DNA of 53,632 nt from an uncultured Thiodictyon sp. (GCA_903837595.1 CAILVI010000359.1:1-53632); one strand, 5' to 3'. Shown: positions 41,251 to 50,319, numbered from the stretch's first letter. Notes: generated by a model not told the origin, from the letters alone. Numbers and translations: made by a program.

Positions 41251-41366
41251 GGTGGATGCGGCGCGCGCGACCCGGGAGCCCAGTCCCCAACAGCGTGCGG
41301 CGCGCCTGATCCACCCTACGGCCGCGCTGGTTTCGTAGGGTGGATAAGCGCAGCGCATCCACCAGA
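41251..41366. repeat. GTGGATGCG/GTAGGGTGGAT inverted repeats
   Basis: GGTGGATGCGGCGCGCG (41251-41267) faces GGCGCGCCTGATCCACCCTAC (41299-41319 area), forming a long hairpin. It is followed by a direct copy of GTAGGGTGGATAAGCGCAGC (41335-41366). This is the same family that entered the mrfB-like gene. No gene lies between 41225 and 41825. Confidence 0.8.
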
Positions 41367-41491
41367 AATCCGGCTAACGCCCAAATTTGGAACGGCTGTG
41401 ATGGTATGGCGCAACCGACAGGTTACACCAGGGAGCCCCACGGGGTCCGCCGGGCAGACCTGAGCGGACCGCGGCCCAGACATGGGCCCAC

Positions 41492-41701
41492 GCATCCCTA
41501 TCTTGGGGCCCTGCGTTCCTATCTTTGGTCCATGTGTTTCTATCTTTGGTCCGTGCGTTCCCATCTTTGGTCCATGCATCCCTACCTTGGGCGCATGTTA
41601 GCCTGTCTTGGGCTCAAGTCGACCTACCATGGGCCCAAGGCCGGCTCGCTGGGTCCCAAGGGGGAAAGCCGGGGCACCAAGTTGAGAAACCACGGCATCA
41701 A
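41492..41701. repeat. 21-bp minisatellite, about ten units
   Basis: Tandem 21-bp units with consensus G-GTTCCTATCTTTGGTCCAT. The first five are well conserved (41492-41596); the next five keep only the CCTTGGGC-CAA/C-ACCAA ends. Because the unit is 21 bp, both strands give seven-residue repeats with no stop (THGPKIG on minus; variants of LVHASLP/WAHVSLS on plus). No start signal or family match supports translation. The decay gradient shows the array grew from the left end. Confidence 0.85.
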
Positions 41702-41825
41702 GCCCCGCGGGGTCCGCTGCACGAACCGAATCCCGCGCGAACCCGGCCGATGAAAGGTCCGCACGGCGGACCCTACCGGCCAAGACCCCTTCTGTTCCAG
41801 GGGAACAAGGACCGGTCAAGAACGC

Positions 41826-43498
41826 CTATGCGCCATCCCGATAGCGCCGCAACCAATCCTCAAAGAGCGGCACCCGCAGCCGCACCCGAGCCCCGTCCGC
41901 CACCACATAGCCATTGTCCAGCAGACGCCGCAAGGCCGCCCGGTCGGTCGGCGGCTCACCCGCCAATACCTGCTCCACACAATCACGGCAGGCCGGTTCC
42001 CGGCAGAACTCGTGCCAAAAGCGCTCCATCGGCGGCGTCTCTCGCGCGAGCACCTGCCCAAGCGACTCATCCAGGTCCGCCATGGTCATGGCATGACGCC
42101 CCTCGCGGTTGGCGATCGACACCAGTTGGTAACACAACCGCTGGAGCAACTCCGGATGCCCCTGGGTCAGGTCAAATCTGTGGCGGTCAGGACCTCGCGC
42201 GCGAGCGCCTGGCGCAAGTCCTCGCGGCCGAAGAAGACCGCCTGGTCCTGACCCGGACGCAGCGGGGTACCGGCGCGGTAGCGGTTGGGTGCCATCGGCT
42301 CCAATGCACTGGCCTGGTCGGCGAGATTGCGGCGCTCCTTTCCCGCCTCATCCAGCCAGGCGTCCAGCGCCTGCAGGTACCAGCGGTTCCAGCGCGGCGG
42401 CTCGGCCAGGGTCAATCGGCGCAATGCCTCCAGCCGGCGATAAAAATGCTGGAAGGCGTCGCGCTTGAGGCGGATATTGGTCTGGGTGCGCACCGCACAC
42501 AGGTCGGCCCTCAGGGCGGCGAGCGCCGCTTGCCAGTCTGCGCTGGGTTGGAAGCCGGTCTGTTCCTTGGGCAGTAGCGGCGGCACCAGGACCCCGGGTT
42601 CCAGCGGATGGAGCCGCCAGCCCCCGGCGTTGGCGGCGTGCAGGACGGCGGCGGCGAGTCCGGCCTGGAACGGGCGATATTCGAGCAGGAAGGCGCCGAA
42701 GGCCGCGCCGGTCTCGGGATCGGCAAAGGACTCATCGGACAGGCGACGCCGGGCGCGCCAGAGCGGAAGCCGCACCCCGACATCGTAAAGATAGGGATTG
42801 TGGCGCAGGTCCAGGCGGACCAATGCGATCAATGATTGGGGGACATAGACGGGTAGCCGCAGCCAACCGGCTAGCCAGCCCGCGCAGAAACCACCCCCCA
42901 AACCCACACCGCTGAGCAAGCCATCTGTCAGGCCCACTGCCAGGCCCCCTGCCAGGCCAAATGCCAGGCCCCATGCCAGGCCCACTGCCAGGCCCAATGC
43001 CAGGCCAAATGCCAGGCCCAATGCCAGGCCCAATGCCAGGCCCGCTGCCAGACCCCCTGCCAGACCAAATGCCAGGCCCAATGCCAGGCCCAATGCCAGG
43101 CCAAATGCCAGGCCTTCTGCCAGACCCGATGCCAGGCCCACTGCCAGGCCCAATGCCAGACGTCGGAGAACTGCTAATGCAGAATCAGCGACTAGCCAAT
43201 AGAACCGCCCACCCCAGTCGGTCGTGTCCTTGAAGGCCGCAACGACGCCGGACCTGAACTGATCGGGAAAGTGCAGCGGCAGGTCGGTCGTCGCGATGAG
43301 CGCGGAGGACAACAGGTAACAGACGATGGCCAGGGACGCCAGCCAGGGCAGTGCCCGCAGATAGAGTGCCTGGACCCGCCGCCGCGGCAGCCGCTGCGAC
43401 CAGGCCACCAACCGTGGCCACTCGAAATAGGTCCACCACAGCAGGTCCAACCCGGTCTTGGGCTCGGCCGGCAACCGGAAAGGCGTCCGGCGGTCCAT
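41826..43498 (-). pseudogene. STAND-type membrane NTPase, core deleted
   Basis: From ATG 43498 the frame has membrane segments (PWLASLAIVCYLLSSALIA), an 80-residue GLAx repeat region (about 113-194), a conserved cytoplasmic part (DESFADPETGAAFGAFLLEY), then QAVFFGREDLRQALAREVL. In relatives FFGREDLR opens a STAND/AAA ATPase domain. Here it is joined at once to TDLT, stop (42167). In another frame the true C-terminal end of such a domain follows: DLTQGHPELLQRLCYQLVSI, then the winged-helix-like part to 41826. The whole P-loop core of ~200 residues is missing and the two ends are out of frame. Confidence 0.75.
42920..43160 (-). repeat. 12-bp tandem repeat coding for GLAx units
   Basis: About 20 units of the 12-mer GCCAGGCCCAAT and variants (third and fourth codons vary between AAT, ACT, CCT). 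On the coding minus strand it gives Gly-Leu-Ala-(Leu/Phe/Val/Gly/Ser) tetrapeptides, very hydrophobic with a glycine-zipper character. The plus strand reads proline-rich shadow protein only. Confidence 0.9.
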
Positions 43499-43502
43499 GC
43501 CT

Positions 43503-44390
43503 TCAGTCCCCCCCATTCTTGCCGCCCAGCCACCGCTCGACCGCCTTGGCGAGCCCTGCCAAAGGCCAGCGGATTTCATGGCCGCCGATGGCACGCCACC
43601 AGACCCGCAGCCGTCGGCGCAGCCGCTGCGCATCCGCCGGGGTGATTCCATGCCCTTGCCGGGCGGCGAATTCGCGCCGCCAGCGCCCATGCTGGTTCCG
43701 TCGGGTCAGCCAGGACCCCAAGCGCTCGCCGTCGCCGACGCGACCCGCCACGAAATCGAGAAAGGACAACGGCATGGGGTGCCCGGCGATCCACTCGGCA
43801 AGCCGCGCCCGCTCGGCCTCGGTCAGTTCGGGCAGACGCCGGGCGACCTCGGCCGCCGCCTCGCCCCGGGTCAAGGGGCGCAGGTCTTCGCGCTCCAGGA
43901 TCAGGGTGGAGACCCGCCGCTCCCCGGCCCTGGTCACCATCACATAGTTCGTATAACCCCGTTCGGTCACCCCCAACAGGGTCAGGCCGTGCGCCTTGAG
44001 TGCATTGAGCCCGTTGAGGAATTGGACATCGAAGCCGGCATCGACATCCGGCTCGTCGAGCACGGCATCGAAGTGGTGCAAGAGCAGGCAGGCGCTGCGC
44101 CCGCGCAGCCGGTCGGCCAGCTCGCCCAGGGTCGCGGGCTGACCGCCGGGCAGCCCGGTCTGGTCCCAGAGCCTGGCGATCAGGCCCGGGAAGTCATAGC
44201 GGTATTCCTTGAGGTCGGCGCAGAGCCAGAGGGTCGTACCCCCGGTGCGCTGGAGGTCGGCGAGGAGCCGCCCGCGCCCCTGACCGGGAGCCCCAACCAG
44301 GTTGATGCAGCGGCGCTGCTCGGTCAGGTCCCGGGCCAGACGCGCCGTGAAGGCCGGGCGTAGACACTGTGCACAGTCGGTTTGCGTCAT
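43503..44390 (-). CDS. AAA-like ATPase with unusual P-loop
   Basis: 295 residues. The nucleotide-binding part opens INLVGAPGQGRGRLLADLQ, where the usual GK(S/T) is RGR, so ATP binding may be weak. Walker B is likely SACLLLHHFDAVLDEPD. ERGYTNYVMVTRAGERRVST precedes the sensor-like segment, and a C-terminal helical/winged part (ARRLPELTEAERARLAEWIAG) follows. There is no signal peptide. It lies 4 bp upstream of the broken STAND gene, so the two worked together. The system type is unknown; conflict-related STAND modules are one possibility. Confidence 0.65.
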   Translation of the reverse strand: MTQTDCAQCLRPAFTARLARDLTEQRRCINLVGAPGQGRGRLLADLQRTGGTTLWLCADLKEYRYDFPGLIARLWDQTGLPGGQPATLGELADRLRGRSACLLLHHFDAVLDEPDVDAGFDVQFLNGLNALKAHGLTLLGVTERGYTNYVMVTRAGERRVSTLILEREDLRPLTRGEAAAEVARRLPELTEAERARLAEWIAGHPMPLSFLDFVAGRVGDGERLGSWLTRRNQHGRWRREFAARQGHGITPADAQRLRRRLRVWWRAIGGHEIRWPLAGLAKAVERWLGGKNGGD

Positions 44391-44522
44391 TGTGGCGGGT
44401 CAATCCCTCGGTTGGAGAGGGGCGATAGTGTAACCCGGCGGCGCAACGGCGAACACCCGACCGGTTGGCATTGCAGTGATCGCTATCCGCGGTGACTGCC
44501 GGACGCGGCCAGGCGAACCAGA

Positions 44523-45107
44523 TCACGCGGGCGCGACCACCGCCAGCCCCGGCACCTCGAACACCTCCCACAGCGGTATCTCAATCGCCGCCAGGGTGGC
44601 TGAACTCAAGACCTCATCGGCGGCAAAGACGGTGCCCTTGTCATACCCGTCGGCGGTCCGTAGAAAACGGATGGCGTACTGCTCGAGCGGGTCGACGACC
44701 AGATATTCGCGCACGCCGGCACGTTCATAGAGTGCCTTCTTGTCGCGCAGGTCCTTGGCGGAGGTTCCAGCGGAGAGGACCTCGACGATCAGGTCCGGGG
44801 CGCCTTCGATGTGGCTGGGGGTGATCTTACCGGGGTCGCAGACCACCAGGATGTCCGGCTGGACCACGTCTGATTCCGAGAACTTCACATCGGTGGGAGC
44901 GACAAAGGGTCGGCAGGGCTTGCCTCGCAGCTGCTGCTCGATCCGACTGGACAAGCGCAAGACAACATCCTGGTGTCTGATCGATGGCTCCGGGGACATG
45001 GCATAGGCCACCCCGTCGATCAACTCCCAACGCTGGTCATCCGGCTAGGAGCGGTAGTCACTCCAGGTGAAACGGTCCGCGGACCGGGCAAGCACGGGTA
45101 GCGACAT
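44523..45107 (-). pseudogene. Uma2-family PD-(D/E)XK gene with an amber codon near the start
   Basis: From ATG 45107 the frame reads MSLPVLARSADRFTWSDYRS, then TAG at 45045-45047, then PDDQRWELIDGVAYAMSPEP in the same frame. Relatives have Trp at the stop position (…YRSWPDDERWELIDG), so TGG to TAG is the simplest change. The rest is intact: VVQPDILVVCDPG (PD), LIVEVLSAGTSAKDLRDKKALYERAGVREYLVVDP (E-x-K). The remaining frame from 45023 would lack the first strand. Uma2 (DUF820) proteins are putative nucleases, often multicopy in phototrophs. Confidence 0.8.
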
Positions 45108-45188
45108 GGATGCCTCCGATTGGGTGGATTTCTGGCTCCAGGCTCCGGCGTCGCGTGCGGATTCGGGCCGCAGGAGCGGCCAAGACTG

Positions 45189-45216
45189 CATTCCCACGCT
45201 GGAGCGTGGGAACGAG
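45189..45216. repeat. CATTCCCACGC...GCGTGGGAACGAG hairpin
   Basis: Second copy of the unit at 19311-19337, with the same GAGCGGCCAA leader (here GAGCGGCCAAGACTG). It lies between the Uma2 pseudogene and minE. Confidence 0.8.
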
Positions 45217-45261
45217 ATCACGCAGAGGTAGGAACGCGGTCAACCCGCCGGCCGGCTGCCG

Positions 45262-45531
45262 TCAGACCACATGCCGCACCGTATCCGGCAAGATGATGTT
45301 GAACTCCAGTACCTCGTGGGACTCCTCTTGCTCGTAGTTGACTGAGACCGCGCTCATATCCACGTCTACATACTTGCGGATCACCTCCAGGATCTCACGC
45401 TGAAGCTTGGGCAGATAGGAGGGGCGATGGCGCTCGGCCCGGTCATGGGCGACCAGGATCTGCAATCGCTCCTTGGCCACATTCGCCGTCCCGTCGGGCC
45501 GGGAGTTGCGGAAGTAGTCGAGTAGACCCAT
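45262..45531 (-). CDS. minE: Cell division topological specificity factor MinE
   Basis: 89 residues. The N-terminal membrane/MinD-contact part (MGLLDYFRNSRPDGTANVAK, ERLQILVAHDRAERH) is followed by the topological domain (YLPKLQREILEVIRKYVDVD, VSVNYEQEESHEVLEFNIILP). It stimulates the MinD ATPase and drives pole-to-pole oscillation. It lies 3 bp after minD. Confidence 0.97.
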   Translation of the reverse strand: MGLLDYFRNSRPDGTANVAKERLQILVAHDRAERHRPSYLPKLQREILEVIRKYVDVDMSAVSVNYEQEESHEVLEFNIILPDTVRHVV

Positions 45532-45534
45532 GGC

Positions 45535-46344
45535 TTATCCCCTGAACAGGCGGTTGAAGAAGCCTTTTTTCTCCGCGGTCATGAAGCGGTGTGGTACCTC
45601 TTCCCCCAGGTACCGACTCACCGCATCACTATAGGCCTGACCGGCATCACTCTCGCGGTCGAGGATCACCGGCACCCCGGCATTGGAGGCGGTGAGCACC
45701 GCCTTGGACTCCGGGATGATGCCCAGCAGATCGAGTGAGAGGATGTCCTGCACGTCCTTGACGCTCAGCATCTCCCCGGTCTCCACCCGCGGCGGGTCAT
45801 AGCGGGTCAGCAACAGGAGTTCGCGGATCGGCTCCGCGTTGGTCTCGGCGCGGCGCGACTTGCTCGCCAGAATGCCGAGCATGCGGTCAGAGTCACGCAC
45901 GGAGGACACCTCCGGATTGGTCACCACCACCGCGTCGTCGGCGTAGTACATGGCCATGGTGGCGCCGTGCTCGATCCCAGCCGGGGAGTCGCAGACGATG
46001 AACTCGTAGCTTTGGGAGAGTTCGTCCAGCACCCGCCCCACACCCTCCTTGGTCAGGGCCTCCTTGTCGCGGGTCTGCGAGGCCGGCAACACATAGAGGT
46101 TGTCGCACCGCTTATCGCGGATCAGGGCCTGATTCAGATTGGCCTCGTGGTTGATCACGTTGACGAAGTCATACACGACTCGCCGTTCGCAGCCCATGAT
46201 CAGGTCCAGGTTGCGCAGCCCCACATCGAAGTCGATGACAACGGTCCGATGGCCCCGCTGGGCCAGCCCCATGGACAGTGCAGCGGAGGTGGTGGTCTTG
46301 CCCACACCACCCTTACCCGACGTGATTACGATGATTCTCGACAA
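45535..46344 (-). CDS. minD: Septum site-determining ATPase MinD
   Basis: 269 residues. Deviant Walker A GKGGVGKTTTSAAL, RNLDLIMGCERRVVYDFVNVI, VCDSPAGIEHGA (Walker B) and C-terminal amphipathic membrane helix KKGFFNRLFRG. It recruits MinC to the poles to block FtsZ rings. 66 bp separate it from minC. A GGAGGG ribosome binding site precedes the ATG. Confidence 0.98.
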   Translation of the reverse strand: MSRIIVITSGKGGVGKTTTSAALSMGLAQRGHRTVVIDFDVGLRNLDLIMGCERRVVYDFVNVINHEANLNQALIRDKRCDNLYVLPASQTRDKEALTKEGVGRVLDELSQSYEFIVCDSPAGIEHGATMAMYYADDAVVVTNPEVSSVRDSDRMLGILASKSRRAETNAEPIRELLLLTRYDPPRVETGEMLSVKDVQDILSLDLLGIIPESKAVLTASNAGVPVILDRESDAGQAYSDAVSRYLGEEVPHRFMTAEKKGFFNRLFRG

Positions 46345-46410
46345 GTTACGACCCTCCTTTTGGGGTATACCGGCACCTGCTCAAGGTACCTTGGACCCGC
46401 CGTTAAAGCC

Positions 46411-47133
46411 TCAAATTCGCTCGATCCGCAAGACCTTCTGGTCCAGAAAGACCTGCACCGGGACCCCCCTCAGGTCAGCCGGGATATTCTCGGCGACCCG
46501 GTAATGCCCGGCCACCGAGACCAGTTCGGCCTGGAGGTCCTGGCAGAAGATGCGCGCGTCGGCATTGCCGCGGTTACCCGCCAGCGCGCGTCCGCGCAGG
46601 CAACCGTAGATATGGATGTTGCCGTCTGCGGCCACCTCGGCACCGGAACTCACGGACGCCACCACCGACAGGTCACCGCCCGCCGCATAGATCTCTTGTC
46701 CGGAGCGCACCGGGCGGGTCACCAGGGTGAAGGTCGGCAGACCCCGCCGGGGCGTCTCCGGCGCCGGTTCGGGCGCCGCCTTGGTCGGGCGCAGGTAGGC
46801 GTCACCCAGGATGGCCAGCTCCATCGCCTCCGCCGCGACATTTTGCGCCTTGTTCCCGCCGCGCACACCGAACGGTATCATTCCATAGCCGCGCAGCAGA
46901 CCTACCAACAGTGGAAACTCAACCTCCGTCCCGTCCGGGAAGGCCCCGAGGTCGATCACCACTGGCGTATTGCGAAAAAAGTCCGGGGCCTGCTCCACCT
47001 TGGCCCCGATCTGCTCGGCCAGCACCTCCATGTTGCCATTCAACAGGCGGATAACTGGCAGGGTAAAGCCCGCCGCCTTCAGTTCGAAGGCGGGGGACGC
47101 CTCGCCCGTGGATGATCTGGAATTCACTGCCAT
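46411..47133 (-). CDS. minC: Septum site-determining protein MinC
   Basis: 240 residues from ATG 47133 (MAVNSRSSTGEASPAF), preceded by GGGTAG; an upstream ATG at 47154 would add seven residues. The N-terminal FtsZ-inhibiting domain (ELKAAGFTLPVIRLLNGNME) and the C-terminal beta-helix (RSGQEIYAAGGDLSVVASVS, IHIYGCLRGRALAGNRGN, ARIFCQDLQAELVSVAGHYR) are joined by a Pro-rich linker (APEPAPETPRRGLP). First gene of the minCDE operon. Confidence 0.96.
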   Translation of the reverse strand: MAVNSRSSTGEASPAFELKAAGFTLPVIRLLNGNMEVLAEQIGAKVEQAPDFFRNTPVVIDLGAFPDGTEVEFPLLVGLLRGYGMIPFGVRGGNKAQNVAAEAMELAILGDAYLRPTKAAPEPAPETPRRGLPTFTLVTRPVRSGQEIYAAGGDLSVVASVSSGAEVAADGNIHIYGCLRGRALAGNRGNADARIFCQDLQAELVSVAGHYRVAENIPADLRGVPVQVFLDQKVLRIERI

Positions 47134-47215
47134 AATGCTACCCGTTAACGGCAAGACGGCCTAGTACCGTCGTGTTCCTTCGGCCTGCGGTGCCTGACCC
47201 TCAACCCGGTGGCAC

Positions 47216-47560
47216 TCAACCCGGCGGCCACTGCATCGGGCGCCCACCCAGTACGTGCAGGTGCAGGTGAAACACCTCCTGCCCCCCGGCCGCGTTGCAA
47301 TTGAGCACGGTACGATACCCGCTATCCGCAATGCCGGTGAGGGCCGCTGCCTTGGCCGCCGCCAGCAGCAGCTTGCCGAGCAACTGCGCGTCTGCGGGTT
47401 GCGCGTCGTTCAGGGTGGCGATGGGCTTGCGCGGAATCACCAGCAGATGGACCGGGGCCTGGGGGCCCAGATCGCGGAAGACGAGGACCTCGTCGTCCTC
47501 ATAGACCACATCCGCCGGAACCTCGCCGCGGGCAATCTTGCCGAAGATGGTGTCGCTCAT
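47216..47560 (-). CDS. HIT-family purine nucleoside phosphoramidase (HinT)
   Basis: 114 residues. DTIFGKIARGEVPADVVYED, VLVFRDLGPQAPVHLLVIPR, and the histidine triad EVFHLHLHVLGGRPM with the preceding NAAGGQ loop. It hydrolyses nucleoside phosphoramidates in the cytoplasm. It lies between minC and recR. Confidence 0.94.
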   Translation of the reverse strand: MSDTIFGKIARGEVPADVVYEDDEVLVFRDLGPQAPVHLLVIPRKPIATLNDAQPADAQLLGKLLLAAAKAAALTGIADSGYRTVLNCNAAGGQEVFHLHLHVLGGRPMQWPPG

Positions 47561-47596
47561 AGGCCAGTCATCCGTGGTTAGTGGTTAGTGGTTGGG

Positions 47597-48193
47597 TCAC
47601 AGCGTGCGCCGCCCGCTAAAGGCGAGCGCCAGGGTACCGCCGTCGACATGCTCCAATTCCCCCCCCAAGGGGACGCCGTGGGCGATGCGGGTGACATGGA
47701 CCCCGGTCGCCCCAGCGCACTCGGCAATATACTGGGCGGTGACGCTGCCCTCCACCGTCGGGCTGATGGCCAGAATCAACTCGCTGACCAGACCCTCGCG
47801 CAGCCGCGCCTCCAGGAGATCCAGCCCCAGGTCCGCGGGCCCGATGCCGTCCAGCGGCGACAGGTGCCCGCCCAAGACGAAATAATATCCGCGAAAGTCA
47901 GTGGCGTGCTCGATGGCGACGATCTCCGAGGGCTGCTCCACCACACACAGCAAGCTCGGATCGCGGTTGGGGTTGGCGCAGAGTCCGCAGCGTTCATGCT
48001 CGCTCAGGGTCCGGCAGCGGCTACAGCGGCGGATGCGGGCCATCGCCTCACCCATCACGCGCGCCAACCGGCTACCGCCGTCGCGATCGCGCTCCAGCAG
48101 GTGGAAGGCAATGCGTTGGGCGGACTTGGGCCCGACCCCCGGCAAACAGCGCAGGGCATCGATCAACTGATTGAGTAGAGTGCGCTCGGCCAT
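47597..48193 (-). CDS. recR: Recombination mediator RecR
   Basis: 198 residues. Helix-hairpin-helix [17 protein letters not shown], zinc finger [16 protein letters not shown], Toprim [20 protein letters not shown] and [19 protein letters not shown]. With RecFO it loads RecA on gapped DNA. It follows ybaB and dnaX, the classical dnaX-ybaB-recR order. Confidence 0.97.
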   Translation of the reverse strand: MAERTLLNQLIDALRCLPGVGPKSAQRIAFHLLERDRDGGSRLARVMGEAMARIRRCSRCRTLSEHERCGLCANPNRDPSLLCVVEQPSEIVAIEHATDFRGYYFVLGGHLSPLDGIGPADLGLDLLEARLREGLVSELILAISPTVEGSVTAQYIAECAGATGVHVTRIAHGVPLGGELEHVDGGTLALAFSGRRTL

Positions 48194-48278
48194 GGGGTAT
48201 CAGTGCGCTCGGCCATGAATGGTCATAATGGATCGCTCGGGGATCGCCGCCGGACCGGACGCCAGGCCGCGATCCGCA

Positions 48279-48602
48279 CTAAAACGGTAGCTTGAAGCCG
48301 GGGGGCAAGGGCAGACCCGCGGTCAGCTCGGCCATATTTTCTTTCGTCTTCTCGGCCACCCGCTGGGAGGCGCCGTTGAACGCGGCGGCCAACAAGTCCT
48401 CCAGCATGTCCTTGTCGTCGCCCATGAGTGCGGCATCGATCTCGATGCGCTTCACCAGGTGCTGGCCGGTCATGGTGATCTTGACCATGCCGCCGCCGGC
48501 CTCACCCACCACCTCCTCCGCAGCGAGCCGTTCCTGGGCGTTCTTCATATCCTCTTGCATCCGTTGCGCCTTCTTCAACAGATCACCGATTCCGCCTTTC
48601 AC
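48279..48602 (-). CDS. ybaB: YbaB/EbfC nucleoid-associated protein
   Basis: 107 residues from GTG 48602 (MKGGIGDLLKKAQRMQEDMK). Longer in-frame starts would cross into the dnaX 3' region and are not conserved. The family pattern AQERLAAEEVVGEAGGGMVKITMTG and DMLEDLLAAAFNGA, LPPGFKLPF is complete. It binds DNA as a tweezer-like dimer. Confidence 0.95.
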   Translation of the reverse strand: MKGGIGDLLKKAQRMQEDMKNAQERLAAEEVVGEAGGGMVKITMTGQHLVKRIEIDAALMGDDKDMLEDLLAAAFNGASQRVAEKTKENMAELTAGLPLPPGFKLPF

Positions 48603-48672
48603 AATGCACTGCCTCCAGGTTGGCGACGACGGCCGCACGGCCAGGTCGCCGGGTTGATGAAAAAGGGCACAG

Positions 48673-50319
48673 TCAGTCCACGGGCTCAATACTACCCGGA
48701 ACCCACTGGCCATCGAATTGATCACGCAGGCGCCGCCCCATCGGATCGGCCGCCAGGGTGTCCTGGGCGGCCTGCGCACGCGCCTCCTGCTCCCGGCTGA
48801 GCCGTTGCGCCGGGGTCTCCTGCAGCGGCCGCAGCACACGGATCTCAAGGCGCAGGGGGGCACCCAGGGCGGCCTCCAGAGCGGCGCGCAGGCGCTCCTC
48901 GGTCCCCGGCGAACGCAGTTGCTCCGCGGCCGGGTCCAGGCTCAAAACCAGCCGACCCGCGCCCTGCTCGATGAATCCGCAGTGGTGGGCGAGCTGACTG
49001 GCAATGCCGCCCACCCCCAACCGATCGACCAACTGGTGCCAGTCGGCGGTGCTGGTCAGCGTCGCCGCTGGCGCCGACGGTGCCGACGGCCGCTCGGACT
49101 CAGGACCCGGCCGGGGACTGACCGCCGCGCGAGTCTCCTCGCCCCCCCCGCCGACCACCCCGGCGGGCGGTACGCGGGCCGGCGGACGTGGGCCCTGACT
49201 CGCGGTACCCGCCAGCGCCCGCAGCTCCGCGCCCTCCGCGGGCCGGAAGGCCAGTGCGCGCAGCAGGACCATTTCGAATCCGGCACGCGGGTCCGGGGCC
49301 AGGGCCAGGTCCGCCTGACCGGTGAGTGCGACCTGATAATAGAGCTGGATGTCAGCCGCGGCGAGCCGCCCGGTCAGGGCCGCGATGCGCGTGTACTCAG
49401 GGTCGTCGGCCGCCAGCGTCTCCGGTACCTGCTGGAACAGCGCCAGGCGGTGCAGCAAGCCGATCACCTCACGCAGCAGCTCGCCGAAATCAGGCGTCAG
49501 AGTACTGGCGCGCTCCACCTCGGCCAGCAGCCGGGCGCCGTCGGCATCGGCCAGGGACTCGACCAGGCCGAAGGTCAGATCACCGCTGACGCTCCCCAGC
49601 ATGGCCCGCACCTCGGCCTCGGTGACCCGGCCGGCCCCGTAGGCGATCGCCTGATCCAGCAGGCTCAGGCCGTCGCGCATGCTGCCATCCGCCGCCCGCG
49701 CCAACAGGGCCAGGGCGCCGGCCTCGGCGTCGATGCCCTCGGTCTCTAACACGAAGCGCAGACGCTCTCGGATCTCCTCGGGCAGCAAGCGGCGCAGATT
49801 GAACTGGAGACAGCGCGACAGGACCGTCACCGGCACCTTCTGGGGGTCGGTGGTGGCGAGCAGGAACTTCACATGGGGCGGCGGCTCCTCCAATGTCTTC
49901 AACAGCGCATTAAAGCTGTTGTTGGAGAACATATGTACCTCGTCGATGAGGTACACCTTGAAGCGCCCGCAGGCCGGGGCATAGGGGACATTGTCCAGCA
50001 GGTCGCGGGTCTGTTCGACCTTGGTGCGCGAGGCCGCATCTACTTCCAGCAGGTCCACGAAGCGCCCCGCATCGATCTCCCGACAGGCGCTACAGACCCC
50101 ACACGGGGTGGAACTCACGCCCCGTTCACAGTTCAATGCCTTGGACAGGATGCGCGCCAAGGTGGTCTTGCCGACCCCGCGTGTCCCGGTGAACAGATAG
50201 GCGTGGTGGAGCTGATCACGGTCGAGCGCGTTGCTCAGTGCCCGCACCACATGCTGTTGGCCCACCATATCGGCGAACGACTTGGGACGCCATTTGCGGG
50301 CGAGCACCTGGTAGGTCAT
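48673..50319 (-). CDS. dnaX: DNA polymerase III subunit tau
   Basis: 548 residues from ATG 50319 (MTYQVLARKWRPKSFADMVG). Clamp-loader AAA+ motor: Walker A TGTRGVGKTTLARIL, zinc module CERGVSSTPCGVCSAC, Walker B YLIDEVHMFSNNSFNALLK, sensor SRC motif VLSRCLQFNLR. Domain III and a Pro/Ala-rich linker precede a C-terminal domain V-like segment. I see no A6G slippery heptamer at the gamma-frameshift position, so only tau may be made. First gene of dnaX-ybaB-recR. Confidence 0.97.
   Translation of the reverse strand: MTYQVLARKWRPKSFADMVGQQHVVRALSNALDRDQLHHAYLFTGTRGVGKTTLARILSKALNCERGVSSTPCGVCSACREIDAGRFVDLLEVDAASRTKVEQTRDLLDNVPYAPACGRFKVYLIDEVHMFSNNSFNALLKTLEEPPPHVKFLLATTDPQKVPVTVLSRCLQFNLRRLLPEEIRERLRFVLETEGIDAEAGALALLARAADGSMRDGLSLLDQAIAYGAGRVTEAEVRAMLGSVSGDLTFGLVESLADADGARLLAEVERASTLTPDFGELLREVIGLLHRLALFQQVPETLAADDPEYTRIAALTGRLAAADIQLYYQVALTGQADLALAPDPRAGFEMVLLRALAFRPAEGAELRALAGTASQGPRPPARVPPAGVVGGGGEETRAAVSPRPGPESERPSAPSAPAATLTSTADWHQLVDRLGVGGIASQLAHHCGFIEQGAGRLVLSLDPAAEQLRSPGTEERLRAALEAALGAPLRLEIRVLRPLQETPAQRLSREQEARAQAAQDTLAADPMGRRLRDQFDGQWVPGSIEPVD

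Noticed and set aside
41525-42577. 350-codon plus-strand frame
   Set aside because: It begins in the 21-bp minisatellite and continues antisense to the STAND pseudogene. It is kept open by GC-rich codon bias.
42920-43160. CRISPR-like array
   Set aside because: Units are 12 bp, contiguous and without spacers. They code for GLAx tetrapeptides.
42961-43233. Proline-rich plus-strand protein ([11 protein letters not shown]...)
   Set aside because: It is the reverse reading of the GLAx array; no start context or homologue.
18814-45047. Amber codons within the HicB and Uma2 frames as a sign of stop-codon recoding
   Set aside because: TAG is the plain stop of intact genes here (argH, psiE, OmpA-like), no suppressor tRNA or pylT-like gene is visible, and the AAA relic has TAA. 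Simple nonsense mutation is enough.
48673-50319. Programmed frameshift making the gamma subunit in dnaX
   Set aside because: No A6G-type slippery heptamer is seen at the expected position.
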